Positions 1 through 5,434 of a stretch of DNA of 5,561 nucleotides are shown one piece after another. Position 1 is the first letter of the stretch. The number at the start of each line of letters is the position of its first letter. The notes under the pieces are model-generated. The model was not told the DNA's origin. It ran no database searches and was given only the letters and a program-made list of their open reading frames with translations. Source of the stretch: Bacillota bacterium (lineage in GTDB: Bacteria > Bacillota > Dethiobacteria > DTU022); contig JAAZIE010000008.1 of assembly GCA_012510305.1 (NCBI GenBank), positions 1-5,561 on the forward strand, in the 5' to 3' direction. The position numbers were made by a program, and so were the translations under genes.

Positions 1-514
1 CGGTCAGCAGCAAAGGATCGGAATCGCCCGGGCCATTGCGTTGAACCCCAAGCTGATCATCTGTGATGAACCGGTTTCAGCCCTGGACGTATCGATTCAA
101 AGCCAGATATTGAATTTGCTCCAGGATTTACAGGAAGAGTTCGGCCTGACGTACCTGTTTATTTCACACAACCTTTCTGTAGTGAAGCATATCAGCGACT
201 GGGTTGCAGTAATGTACCTGGGAAAGATTGTTGAAATGGCGCCCGTGGGTGAACTGTTCAATAACCCCAAGCATCCCTATACTGAAGCGCTGCTGTCGGC
301 TATTCCCGTACCCGATCCGGAAAGCAGCCGCGAAAGAGTTATTTTGGGAGGAGATGTGCCCAGCCCGATCAACATCCCCAAAGGATGCCGTTTCCATACG
401 CGTTGCCAATACAAAACCGAGATCTGTGCAGAGAAGGAGCCGGAGTTTTTGGACCTGGGGGATAATCATTTTGTATCCTGCCACCATTACGAGAGGCCTA
501 AACACAATGCATGA
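1..514 (+). CDS. Oligopeptide/dipeptide ABC transporter ATP-binding protein (OppF/DppF class), 5'-truncated by window edge
   Basis: This is the cytoplasmic ATPase subunit that powers uptake through an Opp/Dpp-type importer. The reading frame is open from base 2, so the true start lies left of the window; the TTG at 41 is internal. The visible 170 residues begin inside the ABC signature (GQQQRIGIARAIA), followed by Walker B (LIICDE, visible residues 18-23), the D-loop SALD (26-29) and the switch histidine in FISHN (His56). The C-terminal extension is diagnostic: an NPKHPYTEALLSAIP segment and the GDVPSP...GCRFHTRC region. Four cysteines (visible residues 129, 135, 142, 160; spacing C-x5-C-x6-C-x17-C) match the extension that binds a [4Fe-4S] cluster in characterised Opp/Dpp ATPases. 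Walker A is outside the window. The long GDVPSP-type tail favours OppF/DppF over OppD. It lies upstream of a family 5 binding protein, its likely receptor. Substrate is unknown; family call very secure. Confidence 0.95.
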   Translation, partial: GQQQRIGIARAIALNPKLIICDEPVSALDVSIQSQILNLLQDLQEEFGLTYLFISHNLSVVKHISDWVAVMYLGKIVEMAPVGELFNNPKHPYTEALLSAIPVPDPESSRERVILGGDVPSPINIPKGCRFHTRCQYKTEICAEKEPEFLDLGDNHFVSCHHYERPKHNA

Positions 515-544
515 GTTTTAAAAATTTATGTAACTGTGAAGGAA

Positions 545-573
545 TTGGCGGTTGTGCGTCGAATAAATAATAT
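545..573 (+). promoter_or_regulatory. Possible sigma-A-type promoter for the substrate-binding protein gene
   Basis: A -35-like TTGGCG (545-550) and a -10-like TAATAT (568-573) are separated by 17 bases, each matching 4 of 6 consensus positions. The A/T-rich tract just upstream (about 516-533) could act as an UP element. If real, transcription would begin near 580 and give a leader of about 230 bases before the receptor start codon, including the hairpin at 632-675. The match is only moderate and such matches arise by chance. Confidence 0.3.
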
Positions 574-631
574 GCGTCAAGCCGTAGAAAAAAACTATAG
601 CGGTTTAAACAGGGCTAGAGACAGTAGCTAT

Positions 632-675
632 AAGGAGCTTACACAGTCCCAGGTTTCTGGGGGTTTAAGCTCCTT
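632..675 (+). terminator. Extended hairpin: intrinsic terminator of the transporter operon or a leader-RNA switch element
   Basis: Arms AAGGAGCTTA (632-641) and TAAGCTCCTT (666-675) are perfectly complementary over 10 base pairs. After a mismatch, two pairs and a two-base bulge, the inner arms (647-652 with 657-662) add six more pairs, one of them G-U, capped by a GTTT loop. The structure is followed by TTGTTGTCT, a broken T tract, so it may terminate transcription leaving the ATPase gene, although weakly. Alternatively it is a regulatory hairpin, because its 3' arm contains CTCCTT and can also pair with the Shine-Dalgarno at 795-805. The hairpin itself is clear; its function is inferred. Confidence 0.6.
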
Positions 676-794
676 TGTTGTCTATGCCGGCCTGAAAATT
701 TGTTTTACCAAAAGGGGGGGTGAAACAACTAGGCGCGTTGCACGGCGAAACGGCGAAGTCGAAAGCACGAGGTGGCTAAGTAATAGCTAAAATT

Positions 795-801
795 AAGGAG
801 G
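795..801 (+). promoter_or_regulatory. Ribosome-binding site of the substrate-binding protein gene
   Basis: AAGGAGG lies 9 bases before the ATG at 811, an essentially ideal Shine-Dalgarno that fixes this start. It overlaps a segment (795-805) that can pair with the 3' arm of the upstream hairpin (666-675), so its accessibility could be controlled. Confidence 0.85.
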
Positions 802-810
802 CTTGAAGAA

Positions 811-2403
811 ATGAGAAAGAAAGTAGCAACTCTCCTTGGAGTACTGCTGGTACTTGCCTTGGCGATCGTGTGCATTGCCGGTTGCGGTCCGAAAGATTCC
901 GCCAAGGATGGAACCTACGGGGGGACACTCAACGTGGCCCTTGCCCGTACCGCCCCGCATTATGATACCGACAAGTCTACAGACTCGTACAGCGGCCAGG
1001 TGATCTTCCATGTTTATGAGGGCTTGTTTGAAATAGACGAAAACTACAAACCCCAGCCTTACCTGGCCGAAAGTTACGAAGTTCAGGACGACGGTAAAAC
1101 CTACGTGTTCAAGCTGCGCGAAGGTGTGCTTTTCCATAATGGCAACGAGATGACCTCTGAAGACGTCCTGGCCTCGTTTGAGCGTTGGCTTAAAAACAAC
1201 GGCGGCGGACAGCAGGTTGAGCCGTACGTTGACAAGGCCGAGGCGACGGATAAGTACGAATTTGTCGTGAAATTCAAAGAACAGTATGCACCTTTCCTTT
1301 CATTTCTTAGCTCTATCGTTTCCAACCAGAAATTCGTAGTGCGTCCCAAGGAAATCATCGAAAAGTTCGGCGACAAGGTTATCGAAGAGCATATCGGTAC
1401 CGGGCCGTACAAGATGGTGGAATATGTTCCCGATGATTATGTGAAATTGGAGCGGTTTGAAGAGTACGTCGCTCAGGAAGGGCCTTCCTTTGCCTACTCG
1501 GGTAAAAAAGAGGCCTATTGTGACGAGATCGTCTTCAGAATTGTTCCCGAGCCTGCGGTGAGGGTGGCGGGAGTCAAGACCGGCCAGTATCACTACGCCG
1601 AGCTGGCTCCCAGGGATGAGTTCGAACAATTAGAAGAAGATCCCGATGTTGTTCCCTATCTTGTCACCCCCTTTGGTCAGTCCTTTATCATCGTCAACAT
1701 GGGCTACCCTCCTTTTGACAATGTCTATGCCCGGCAAGCGCTGCTGCACGCCCTGGATGTTGAGGAGCTGGCAAAAGCCATGCTCGGCGATGAAAAGTTC
1801 TGGTACCTGGACGGTGCTCTCTTCCCCGAGGGTCACATTTGGCATGTGTCCAATGCGGGCAAGGGCAGCTACAATGCTTACGATCCGGAAAAAGCCAAGG
1901 AGCTGCTGGACAAAGCGGGCTATAACGGGGAGCAGGTGATCATTCTCAACGGCAGGGATGACCCCATGGAGAGTCGGGGCGCCGAGGTGGCGAGAGACCA
2001 GCTGGAAAAAGTGGGGTTCAATGTTGATACGGACCTGCCCGACCGCGCTACCGTTGTGGAACGGCGCGAACAGTTGGACAGCTGGAACCTGCACTTCAAC
2101 ACCTTCTTTACACCCGATCCTGATCCGCAGGTTTACGGCGCCTGGATGGGGACCGATAAATGGATTGGCAATTGGAACGATGAGGACTCCGTGAAGATGG
2201 ATGATATATTCGAACGCATGCTCAGGGAGATCGATTACGACAAGCGTGGCAAAATTGTTGAAGAATGGCATGAGGCCTTTTACGAGTATGTCCCTTATGT
2301 GAAGAACTTCTTCTTCAACGAATTCAACCTGGCTCATAAGTCGTTAAAGGGTTATGAGCCCTTCACGGTACACGTATTCTTCAACGTTTGGCTGGAAGAA
2401 TAA
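811..2403 (+). CDS. Peptide/nickel-type ABC transporter substrate-binding lipoprotein (SBP family 5)
   Basis: This 530-residue extracytoplasmic receptor captures a solute and delivers it to an Opp/Dpp-type importer. The N-terminus is a lipoprotein signal: basic MRKK, a hydrophobic stretch (residues 5-24), then the lipobox IAGC with the lipidated cysteine at 25 and a polar linker. The mature part has family 5 hallmarks: YGGTLNVAL (36-44); a PYLAESYEV...DDGKTYVFKLREGVLFHNG block (about 83-111); SEDVLASFERW; GTGPYKMVEY (196-205); and a later NVYARQALLHALD segment typical of the second lobe. Length is normal for the family. The ATG start is supported by the strong ribosome-binding site at 795-801 and by the signal peptide beginning right at it. 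It lies 296 bases after the transporter ATPase and ends in a strong terminator, so it may be expressed separately from, and perhaps more highly than, the rest. Ligand cannot be read from sequence: oligopeptides, dipeptides, nickel complexes, glutathione and other organics are all known for this family. Confidence 0.95.
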   Translation: MRKKVATLLGVLLVLALAIVCIAGCGPKDSAKDGTYGGTLNVALARTAPHYDTDKSTDSYSGQVIFHVYEGLFEIDENYKPQPYLAESYEVQDDGKTYVFKLREGVLFHNGNEMTSEDVLASFERWLKNNGGGQQVEPYVDKAEATDKYEFVVKFKEQYAPFLSFLSSIVSNQKFVVRPKEIIEKFGDKVIEEHIGTGPYKMVEYVPDDYVKLERFEEYVAQEGPSFAYSGKKEAYCDEIVFRIVPEPAVRVAGVKTGQYHYAELAPRDEFEQLEEDPDVVPYLVTPFGQSFIIVNMGYPPFDNVYARQALLHALDVEELAKAMLGDEKFWYLDGALFPEGHIWHVSNAGKGSYNAYDPEKAKELLDKAGYNGEQVIILNGRDDPMESRGAEVARDQLEKVGFNVDTDLPDRATVVERREQLDSWNLHFNTFFTPDPDPQVYGAWMGTDKWIGNWNDEDSVKMDDIFERMLREIDYDKRGKIVEEWHEAFYEYVPYVKNFFFNEFNLAHKSLKGYEPFTVHVFFNVWLEE

Positions 2404-2425
2404 GGGCGGTAAGCTGAAAGTCCGG

Positions 2426-2463
2426 GGTGGCTGCGCCGCTGTGCTGCAGCCACCAGCTTTTTT
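2426..2463 (+). terminator. Rho-independent terminator after the substrate-binding protein gene
   Basis: A perfect 9-base-pair GC-rich stem (GGTGGCTGC at 2426-2434 with GCAGCCACC at 2446-2454) has an 11-base loop and is followed by six T at 2458-2463. An outer pair of arms, AAGCTG (2411-2416) with CAGCTT (2454-2459), could lengthen or compete with it. It starts 22 bases after the stop codon and should separate the receptor transcript from the downstream operon. Confidence 0.93.
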
Positions 2464-2570
2464 ATCGAAGCGATGTTTCCCCATGGGACCTGTTTTATAA
2501 GCGGCAGAGGGATCCGGAAACCATGCTTTCCCCAAACCGCCTCTGGCAGTTGTGCAGGGCATAATTTTAG

Positions 2571-2683
2571 GGCCCGGTCATAAAACAGCCGGTAAGAACT
2601 GTTGCACTAAACCAAGTTGAGAAGAACCGATTGAAAGATGTTCTGGATGATGAAGTGAAAAAAACACTGTTTATGGCCGGGCC
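2571..2683. repeat. Imperfect inverted repeat, 17 pairs, enclosing 78 bases
   Basis: The left arm 2571-2588 (GGCCCGGTCATAAAACAG) and right arm 2667-2683 (CTGTTTATGGCCGGGCC) pair over 17 positions with one G-U pair (2578/2676) and one bulged A (within 2582-2585). The loop of 78 bases is long for a terminator and there is no following T tract. It may be the terminal repeats of a small decayed mobile element, the closing stem of a structured RNA, or chance. No clear target-site duplication is visible; TAG occurs just outside on the left and CTAG four bases outside on the right. Confidence 0.5.
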
Positions 2684-2817
2684 TATCTAGATGAGCACAA
2701 TTTGGCGGGTTTAAAGGTCATTTCCCACAGGTAGAGGCAGCTTCTTGGCGGCCGGGACCAACAAGGTAATTGCTCTGTACGCCCGCACGAGCCAACTAGC
2801 AAAGCATTTCGGAAGAG

Positions 2818-2824
2818 GAGGAGG
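2818..2824 (+). promoter_or_regulatory. Ribosome-binding site deciding the GTG start of the Fe-S protein gene
   Basis: GAGGAGG ends 7 bases before the GTG at 2832. It supports that start over the in-frame TTG at 2745, which would add 29 residues unlike a ferredoxin N-terminus, and over the ATG at 2847. Confidence 0.85.
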
Positions 2825-2831
2825 AAAAGCT

Positions 2832-3326
2832 GTGAAAATTGTTTCCATGGATCCGGAGAAATGTGTGGGTTGCAGAAATTGCGAGTACGCCTGCTCTTTT
2901 ATACACTCCGATGATTTTGATCGGAAAGAGGCGCGCATTCGCGTATCGGTTTTCCCCAATGAACGCGTCTGTCTTCCGCTGACATGTGTTCACTGCAGCG
3001 AGCCCTTCTGCATGGAAGTTTGCCCCTCGGGTGCGATTGAAAAGGATGACGTTACAGGCGCGATTACAATTGATCCCAACCGCTGTGTGGGGTGCAAGAT
3101 GTGCATTTTAGCCTGTCCCTTCGGACATATCTATTTCAATGCCCGGGAGCAGGTCTCTCAAAAATGTGATCTCTGCAGCGGCGAGCCTAATTGTGTCAAG
3201 TTCTGTATATCCGGAGCCTTGCAGTTCATCGAAATTGAAGAGGCTTACCAATCAAACCGCGATCAATTTGTTACAAAGCTGAAGACGATGCTGGAGAAAA
3301 AATCGTTCGAGGGGGAGGCCAAATGA
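2832..3326 (+). CDS. 4Fe-4S ferredoxin-type electron-transfer subunit with four cluster motifs (HycB/DmsB/CooF type)
   Basis: This 164-residue iron-sulfur protein should shuttle electrons between the molybdopterin subunit encoded next and another carrier. Sixteen cysteines form four motifs: C11-x2-C-x2-C-x3-C21 (CVGCRNCEYAC), C52-x2-C-x4-C-x3-C64 followed by Pro, C85-x2-C-x2-C-x3-C95 followed by Pro, and C112-x2-C-x5-C-x3-C125. This arrangement is that of the four-cluster electron-transfer subunits of hydrogenase, formate, CO and DMSO-reductase-family enzymes; one further cysteine (47) is unassigned. There is no signal peptide and no transmembrane segment, so it is cytoplasmic. The GTG start at 2832 is chosen because of the ribosome-binding site at 2818-2824 and because family members begin just before the first cluster motif. 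Its stop overlaps the start of the molybdopterin gene by 4 bases (ATGA), indicating translational coupling and a shared complex. Its external redox partner cannot be deduced. Confidence 0.95.
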   Translation: MKIVSMDPEKCVGCRNCEYACSFIHSDDFDRKEARIRVSVFPNERVCLPLTCVHCSEPFCMEVCPSGAIEKDDVTGAITIDPNRCVGCKMCILACPFGHIYFNAREQVSQKCDLCSGEPNCVKFCISGALQFIEIEEAYQSNRDQFVTKLKTMLEKKSFEGEAK

Positions 3327-5371
3327 GAACGCCAAAGCCGGGGATAGAAGTTGTGCAAACTCTCTGCCGCATGTGTGATGATCACTGCGGGATAAATGTG
3401 CATCTGGATGGCGGCAGCATTGTTGACATTGACGGATACGCTGCTCACCCCTGGAACAAGGGCAGGATATGTGTCAAGGGGCGTGCAGCCATAGATATGG
3501 TTTATGCCCCCGATCGTATTTTAAAGCCGATGAAGAAAACAGAAAAAGGCTGGCAGGAAATAGATCTTGCCCAGGCCCTGGATGAAATTGCCGGCAAGCT
3601 CAGGGCGATCATGGAAAAAGACGGGGACAGGGCTGTCGGTATCTGGAAGGGTGAAGCAATTGGCTTTGCCCAGCAGGAGGATCTGGCCAGACGTTTCTGT
3701 CATGCCCTGGGCACCCCCAATTATTTCTCGAACGATTCCGAATGCTATGTGGGACGCTATATCGGCTACTCCCTGGTGATGGGAGCTCTGCCTGTTCCCG
3801 ATTATGCAAATTCTGATTGTATTGTTCTATGGGGAGCCAATCCTCCCTATGCCCATCCAAATATGACCCGAGCGATTATGGAGGCCAGGCAAAAGGGGGC
3901 CAAGCTGATCGTGATCGACCCCCGTTTATCGGCTATAGCCCGGAGAGCGGACTATTACTTGCCCCTCAAGCCCGGTACTGATGGAGTCCTCGCTCTCGGT
4001 ATAATAAAGCTGCTGATCGAAAATAACTGGTACGACAAGGATTTTGTGGAACAATTCAGCATCGGGTTTGAAAAACTGGCTCGCTACACCAGGCAGCTAA
4101 CGTTTGAATTTGTTGCTGACGAAACCGGCATCAGCCGCGAATTGCTCGAAAAGGTGGCTACCATGATTGCCCGAAGGGCGCCGCGCGTGGTGAACTATGC
4201 CGGTAATGGGTTGGAACACCACGAAAACGGGGTGAACAATGTTCGTGCGGTAGCCTGTCTTGACGGTCTGCTGGGCAGTCTTGATCATCAGGGCGGCAAT
4301 CTTTTACCTGAAGGGGCCGGACTGAGAAATTTAACCCTGTACGACGAGATACCGCTGCAGCACCTCGGTCCCATCGGTGCAGACAAGTATCCCGTCTTGT
4401 ATGACTTCAGGCAGGAGTGCCATACCATGACGGCGATGGATACCATCCTGAGCGGTGAACCTTACCCCCTGAGGGCCATGATTATAACTGCAGCCAACCC
4501 GGCGATGACCAACCCGAATTCACGGAAAGTGGTCAAAGCTTTGGAGCACCTGGATCTTTTGGTGGTCAGGGATCTGTTCATGACTGAAACTGCCGCGCTG
4601 GCAGATTACTTTTTGCCCGCTGCTTCTTTTTTGGAACGCTCGGAACTGCATGAACACCGCATCTATCAAATAATCAACTTGACCAGAAAGATTCTCTCTT
4701 ACCCCTCCTGCCAGGACGAGTACCAGTTTTGGCATGATCTGGCACACCGTCTGGGAGCCGGAGACTACTTCCCCTGGAAAAATGAAACTGAACTAAACCG
4801 CTGGCTGCTGGAGCCCACCGGGATTTCACTGGAAACACTTAAAGCTCATCCAGGGGGCTACAGGTACGGCCCCATTCGTTATGGAAAATGGAGAGAAAAA
4901 CCGCTGGCTACGCCCTCGCAAAAATTTGAATTTGTTTCGGCTTACCTCAAGGGGAAAGGTTACCCGGAGCTGCCGGAATACAGATCGCCGGCGTACCTGG
5001 CCGACCGCGATGAAAAATACCCATATACGCTCATTACCGGGGCAAGAAAGCTGCTTTATTACCACAGCCGCAACCGCAATTTCCCGCGTTTCCGCAAGGC
5101 TGTTCCCGGCCCTGAAATTGAGATTCACCCCTCTGATGCAGAAGAGCTGGGTATAGCCAGCGGTGAGCCGGTGCGGGTTACCTCCAAAATCGGCTCGCTG
5201 GATATACCGGCCTCTGTTGTAGAAACCAGTGAAATAGTGCCCGGCTTTTTTCAGATAACCCATGGATGGAAAGAAGCCAACGTCAACCTGATTACTCCTG
5301 ATGCGGCCAACGATCCCATCAGCGGTTTTCCCCTGCTGAAGGCAATTCCTGTGAGGATTGAAAAGTTGTAA
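3323..5371 (+). CDS. Molybdopterin (Mo/W-bisMGD) oxidoreductase, catalytic subunit, DMSO reductase superfamily; substrate unknown
   Basis: The 682-residue catalytic subunit should bind a [4Fe-4S] cluster and a Mo- or W-bis(molybdopterin guanine dinucleotide) centre. In order: the N-terminal cluster motif C15-x2-C18-x3-C22 and C50 in ICVKG (Lys52 is the usual electron-path lysine); the central molybdopterin domain with the NDSECYVGR segment, in which Cys141 is the likely metal ligand; VLWGANPPYAHPN and KLIVIDPRLSAIARRADYYL (about 168-214), typical cofactor-binding loops; ANPAMTNPNS (391-400) and ADYFLPAASFLERSE; and the C-terminal dinucleotide-binding domain from about 568 (YTLITGAR) to THGWKEANVNLIT and DPISGFP. 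No Tat or Sec signal is present, so it acts in the cytoplasm. Cysteine rather than selenocysteine or serine is at the ligand position. Start: ATG with GGGGGAGG at 3311-3318, overlapping the Fe-S gene by 4 bases. Thiosulfate/polysulfide reductases, formate dehydrogenases, transhydroxylase and acetylene hydratase share this fold; specificity is unresolved. Confidence 0.95.
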   Translation: MRTPKPGIEVVQTLCRMCDDHCGINVHLDGGSIVDIDGYAAHPWNKGRICVKGRAAIDMVYAPDRILKPMKKTEKGWQEIDLAQALDEIAGKLRAIMEKDGDRAVGIWKGEAIGFAQQEDLARRFCHALGTPNYFSNDSECYVGRYIGYSLVMGALPVPDYANSDCIVLWGANPPYAHPNMTRAIMEARQKGAKLIVIDPRLSAIARRADYYLPLKPGTDGVLALGIIKLLIENNWYDKDFVEQFSIGFEKLARYTRQLTFEFVADETGISRELLEKVATMIARRAPRVVNYAGNGLEHHENGVNNVRAVACLDGLLGSLDHQGGNLLPEGAGLRNLTLYDEIPLQHLGPIGADKYPVLYDFRQECHTMTAMDTILSGEPYPLRAMIITAANPAMTNPNSRKVVKALEHLDLLVVRDLFMTETAALADYFLPAASFLERSELHEHRIYQIINLTRKILSYPSCQDEYQFWHDLAHRLGAGDYFPWKNETELNRWLLEPTGISLETLKAHPGGYRYGPIRYGKWREKPLATPSQKFEFVSAYLKGKGYPELPEYRSPAYLADRDEKYPYTLITGARKLLYYHSRNRNFPRFRKAVPGPEIEIHPSDAEELGIASGEPVRVTSKIGSLDIPASVVETSEIVPGFFQITHGWKEANVNLITPDAANDPISGFPLLKAIPVRIEKL

Positions 5372-5421
5372 TCAGGGTCTGCTTGTAGAAGGCAGCATAG
5401 GCAGTTATTGCAAGATTCGTT

Positions 5422-5428
5422 GAGGAGG
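5422..5428 (+). promoter_or_regulatory. Ribosome-binding site of the amidohydrolase gene
   Basis: GAGGAGG stands 6 bases before the ATG at 5435. The 63-base gap after the molybdopterin gene contains no terminator-like hairpin with a T tract, so co-transcription is likely. Confidence 0.8.
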
Positions 5429-5434
5429 CGCACC

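Larger units (their letters stand above)
515..810 (+). promoter_or_regulatory. Leader/intergenic region before the substrate-binding protein gene; candidate structured 5' UTR
   Basis: This stretch between the ATPase and the receptor gene contains no convincing gene. The only long open frame (536-790, GTG start) has no ribosome-binding site, resembles nothing I know and is rich in low-complexity Arg/Ser. From left to right it holds an A/T-rich tract (about 516-533), a possible promoter (545-573), an extended hairpin (632-675), a run of seven G (714-720), an 8-base tandem repeat ACGGCGAA (742-757) and the Shine-Dalgarno of the receptor gene (795-801). It matches none of the riboswitch consensus sequences I can recall, such as T-box, TPP, SAM, cobalamin, purine, c-di-GMP, guanidine or ZTP. 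Its regulatory role is inferred from the structures alone. Confidence 0.5.
2464..2831 (+). other. Spacer between the receptor terminator and the Fe-S/molybdopterin operon
   Basis: About 370 bases without a confident gene. Besides the inverted repeat and possible coding remnant listed separately, a weak compound hairpin (CAGAGG 2505-2510 with CCTCTG 2540-2545, inner GGAAA 2516-2520 with TTTCC 2527-2531) can be drawn. TATAAG (2496-2501) and CATAAT (2560-2565) resemble -10 boxes but have no partner -35 at 16-18 bases. A promoter for the downstream operon should lie here because a strong terminator precedes it, yet none stands out for the housekeeping sigma factor. Confidence 0.5.
2571..2831 (+). 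pseudogene. Possible decayed coding remnant in the spacer (frames shift twice)
   Basis: Three consecutive protein-like tracts lie in this spacer: one in the frame of the downstream Fe-S gene (2571-2689, containing NQVEKNRLKDVLDDEVKK, then a stop), one in another frame (about 2654-2734, containing YLDEHNLAGLKVISHR, then a stop), and one back in the first frame (2715-2831, containing AAGTNKVIALYARTSQLAKH) that runs into the Fe-S gene. Joined by two compensating shifts they read like one globular protein tail. I do not recognise the family and no start codon with a ribosome-binding site precedes them. The first tract coincides with the inverted repeat, which weakens the case. This is a tentative call; non-coding spacer is the alternative. 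Confidence 0.22.

Noticed and set aside
714..720. Run of seven G as a programmed frameshift or phase-variation site
   Set aside because: It lies in non-coding sequence, so slippage would not alter a protein; it is noted only as a possible effect on leader length.
536..790. 84-codon open frame in the leader, GTG start
   Set aside because: It has no ribosome-binding site, no recognisable domain and overlaps the hairpin and repeats; its composition follows the underlying RNA-like sequence rather than a protein.
690..790. T-box or known riboswitch aptamer in the leader
   Set aside because: I searched by eye for the T-box AGGGTGGNACCGCG segment and for TPP, SAM, cobalamin, purine, c-di-GMP, guanidine and ZTP cores; none is present.
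1630..2337. 235-codon open frame on the - strand inside the receptor gene
   Set aside because: It is antisense to a clearly genuine family 5 binding protein, has no ribosome-binding site or known motif, and long antisense frames are common opposite GC-rich codon use.
2745..2831. In-frame TTG extension of the Fe-S protein by 29 residues
   Set aside because: The GTG at 2832 has a strong GAGGAGG at the right distance and gives the usual short N-terminus before the first cluster motif; the TTG has no such site.
4826..5263. 145-codon open frame on the - strand inside the molybdopterin gene
   Set aside because: It lies opposite the conserved C-terminal cofactor-binding domain and has no initiation signals or family resemblance.
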